Source: Caldilineae bacterium (lineage in GTDB: Bacteria; Chloroflexota; Anaerolineae; J102). From it: DNA of 5,285 bases. The notes beneath the pieces are model-generated. The model had not been told where the DNA came from and did not search any database. It saw only the letters and a program-made list of their open reading frames with translations. The stretch is from the NCBI GenBank assembly GCA_011192085.1, contig DUEQ01000075.1, positions 1 through 5,285 of the forward strand. The letters are read 5' to 3'. The first letter of the stretch is position 1, and every line of letters begins with the position of its first letter. The position numbers were made by a program, and so were the translations under genes. This document shows, piece by piece, positions 5,264 through 5,285 of this stretch.

Positions 5264-5285
5264 GCGTTTTCCCGGCATACAGAAA

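Noticed and set aside
1..5285. CRISPR array, tRNA, rRNA or insertion sequence
   Set aside because: No regularly spaced repeats, no cloverleaf or rRNA-like sequence and no transposase or terminal inverted repeats were seen.

Overview
The window carries one gene on the + strand at its left end (a FabH-type ketoacyl-ACP synthase) and, converging on it, a compact run of genes on the - strand that fills the rest. Base composition is GC-rich and spacing is tight, so this is a bacterial chromosome. A sortase-family enzyme on a long Pro/Thr/Ser linker, a fibronectin-III-like lipoprotein beside it, and sparse Shine-Dalgarno use suggest a Chloroflexota-like bacterium (Anaerolineae or relatives). That assignment is an inference from style, not from a marker gene.

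Layout, left to right: fabH (1-1218, +) with an unusual 78-residue C-terminal extension; a strong intrinsic terminator (1248-1287) in the convergent gap; a protein joining a degenerate nuclease-like N-terminal domain to a UvrD/PcrA-type Tudor C-terminal domain (1336-2082, -); a classical short-chain dehydrogenase/reductase (2125-2913, -); a probable relic of a PIN-domain (VapC-like) toxin in the short gap upstream of it (about 2923-3009, -); an FnIII-like lipoprotein with a second, C-terminal membrane segment (2999-3412, -); a sortase that itself looks like a lipoprotein (3409-4218, -); a 37-codon single-span membrane peptide whose frame continues past an in-frame TGA (4300-4413, continuation to 4222, -); msrA (4426-4980, -); and a small ribbon-helix-helix-like plus zinc-ribbon protein (4977-5249, -) with the clearest Shine-Dalgarno site in the window.

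Two junctions are ATGA overlaps (zinc-ribbon/msrA and sortase/FnIII lipoprotein) and the other gaps are 12 to 85 bases, so transcription from beyond the right edge toward position 1336 is likely as one or two operons. The right half couples methionine sulfoxide repair to a possible Cys4 regulator. The middle is an envelope module (small membrane peptide, sortase, lipoprotein). The left part is less obviously related: a reductase and a putative nucleic-acid or RNA-polymerase-associated protein. The most notable items are the nuclease-like/Tudor fusion, the lipoprotein-sortase pair, the PIN relic, and the TGA-interrupted membrane ORF.
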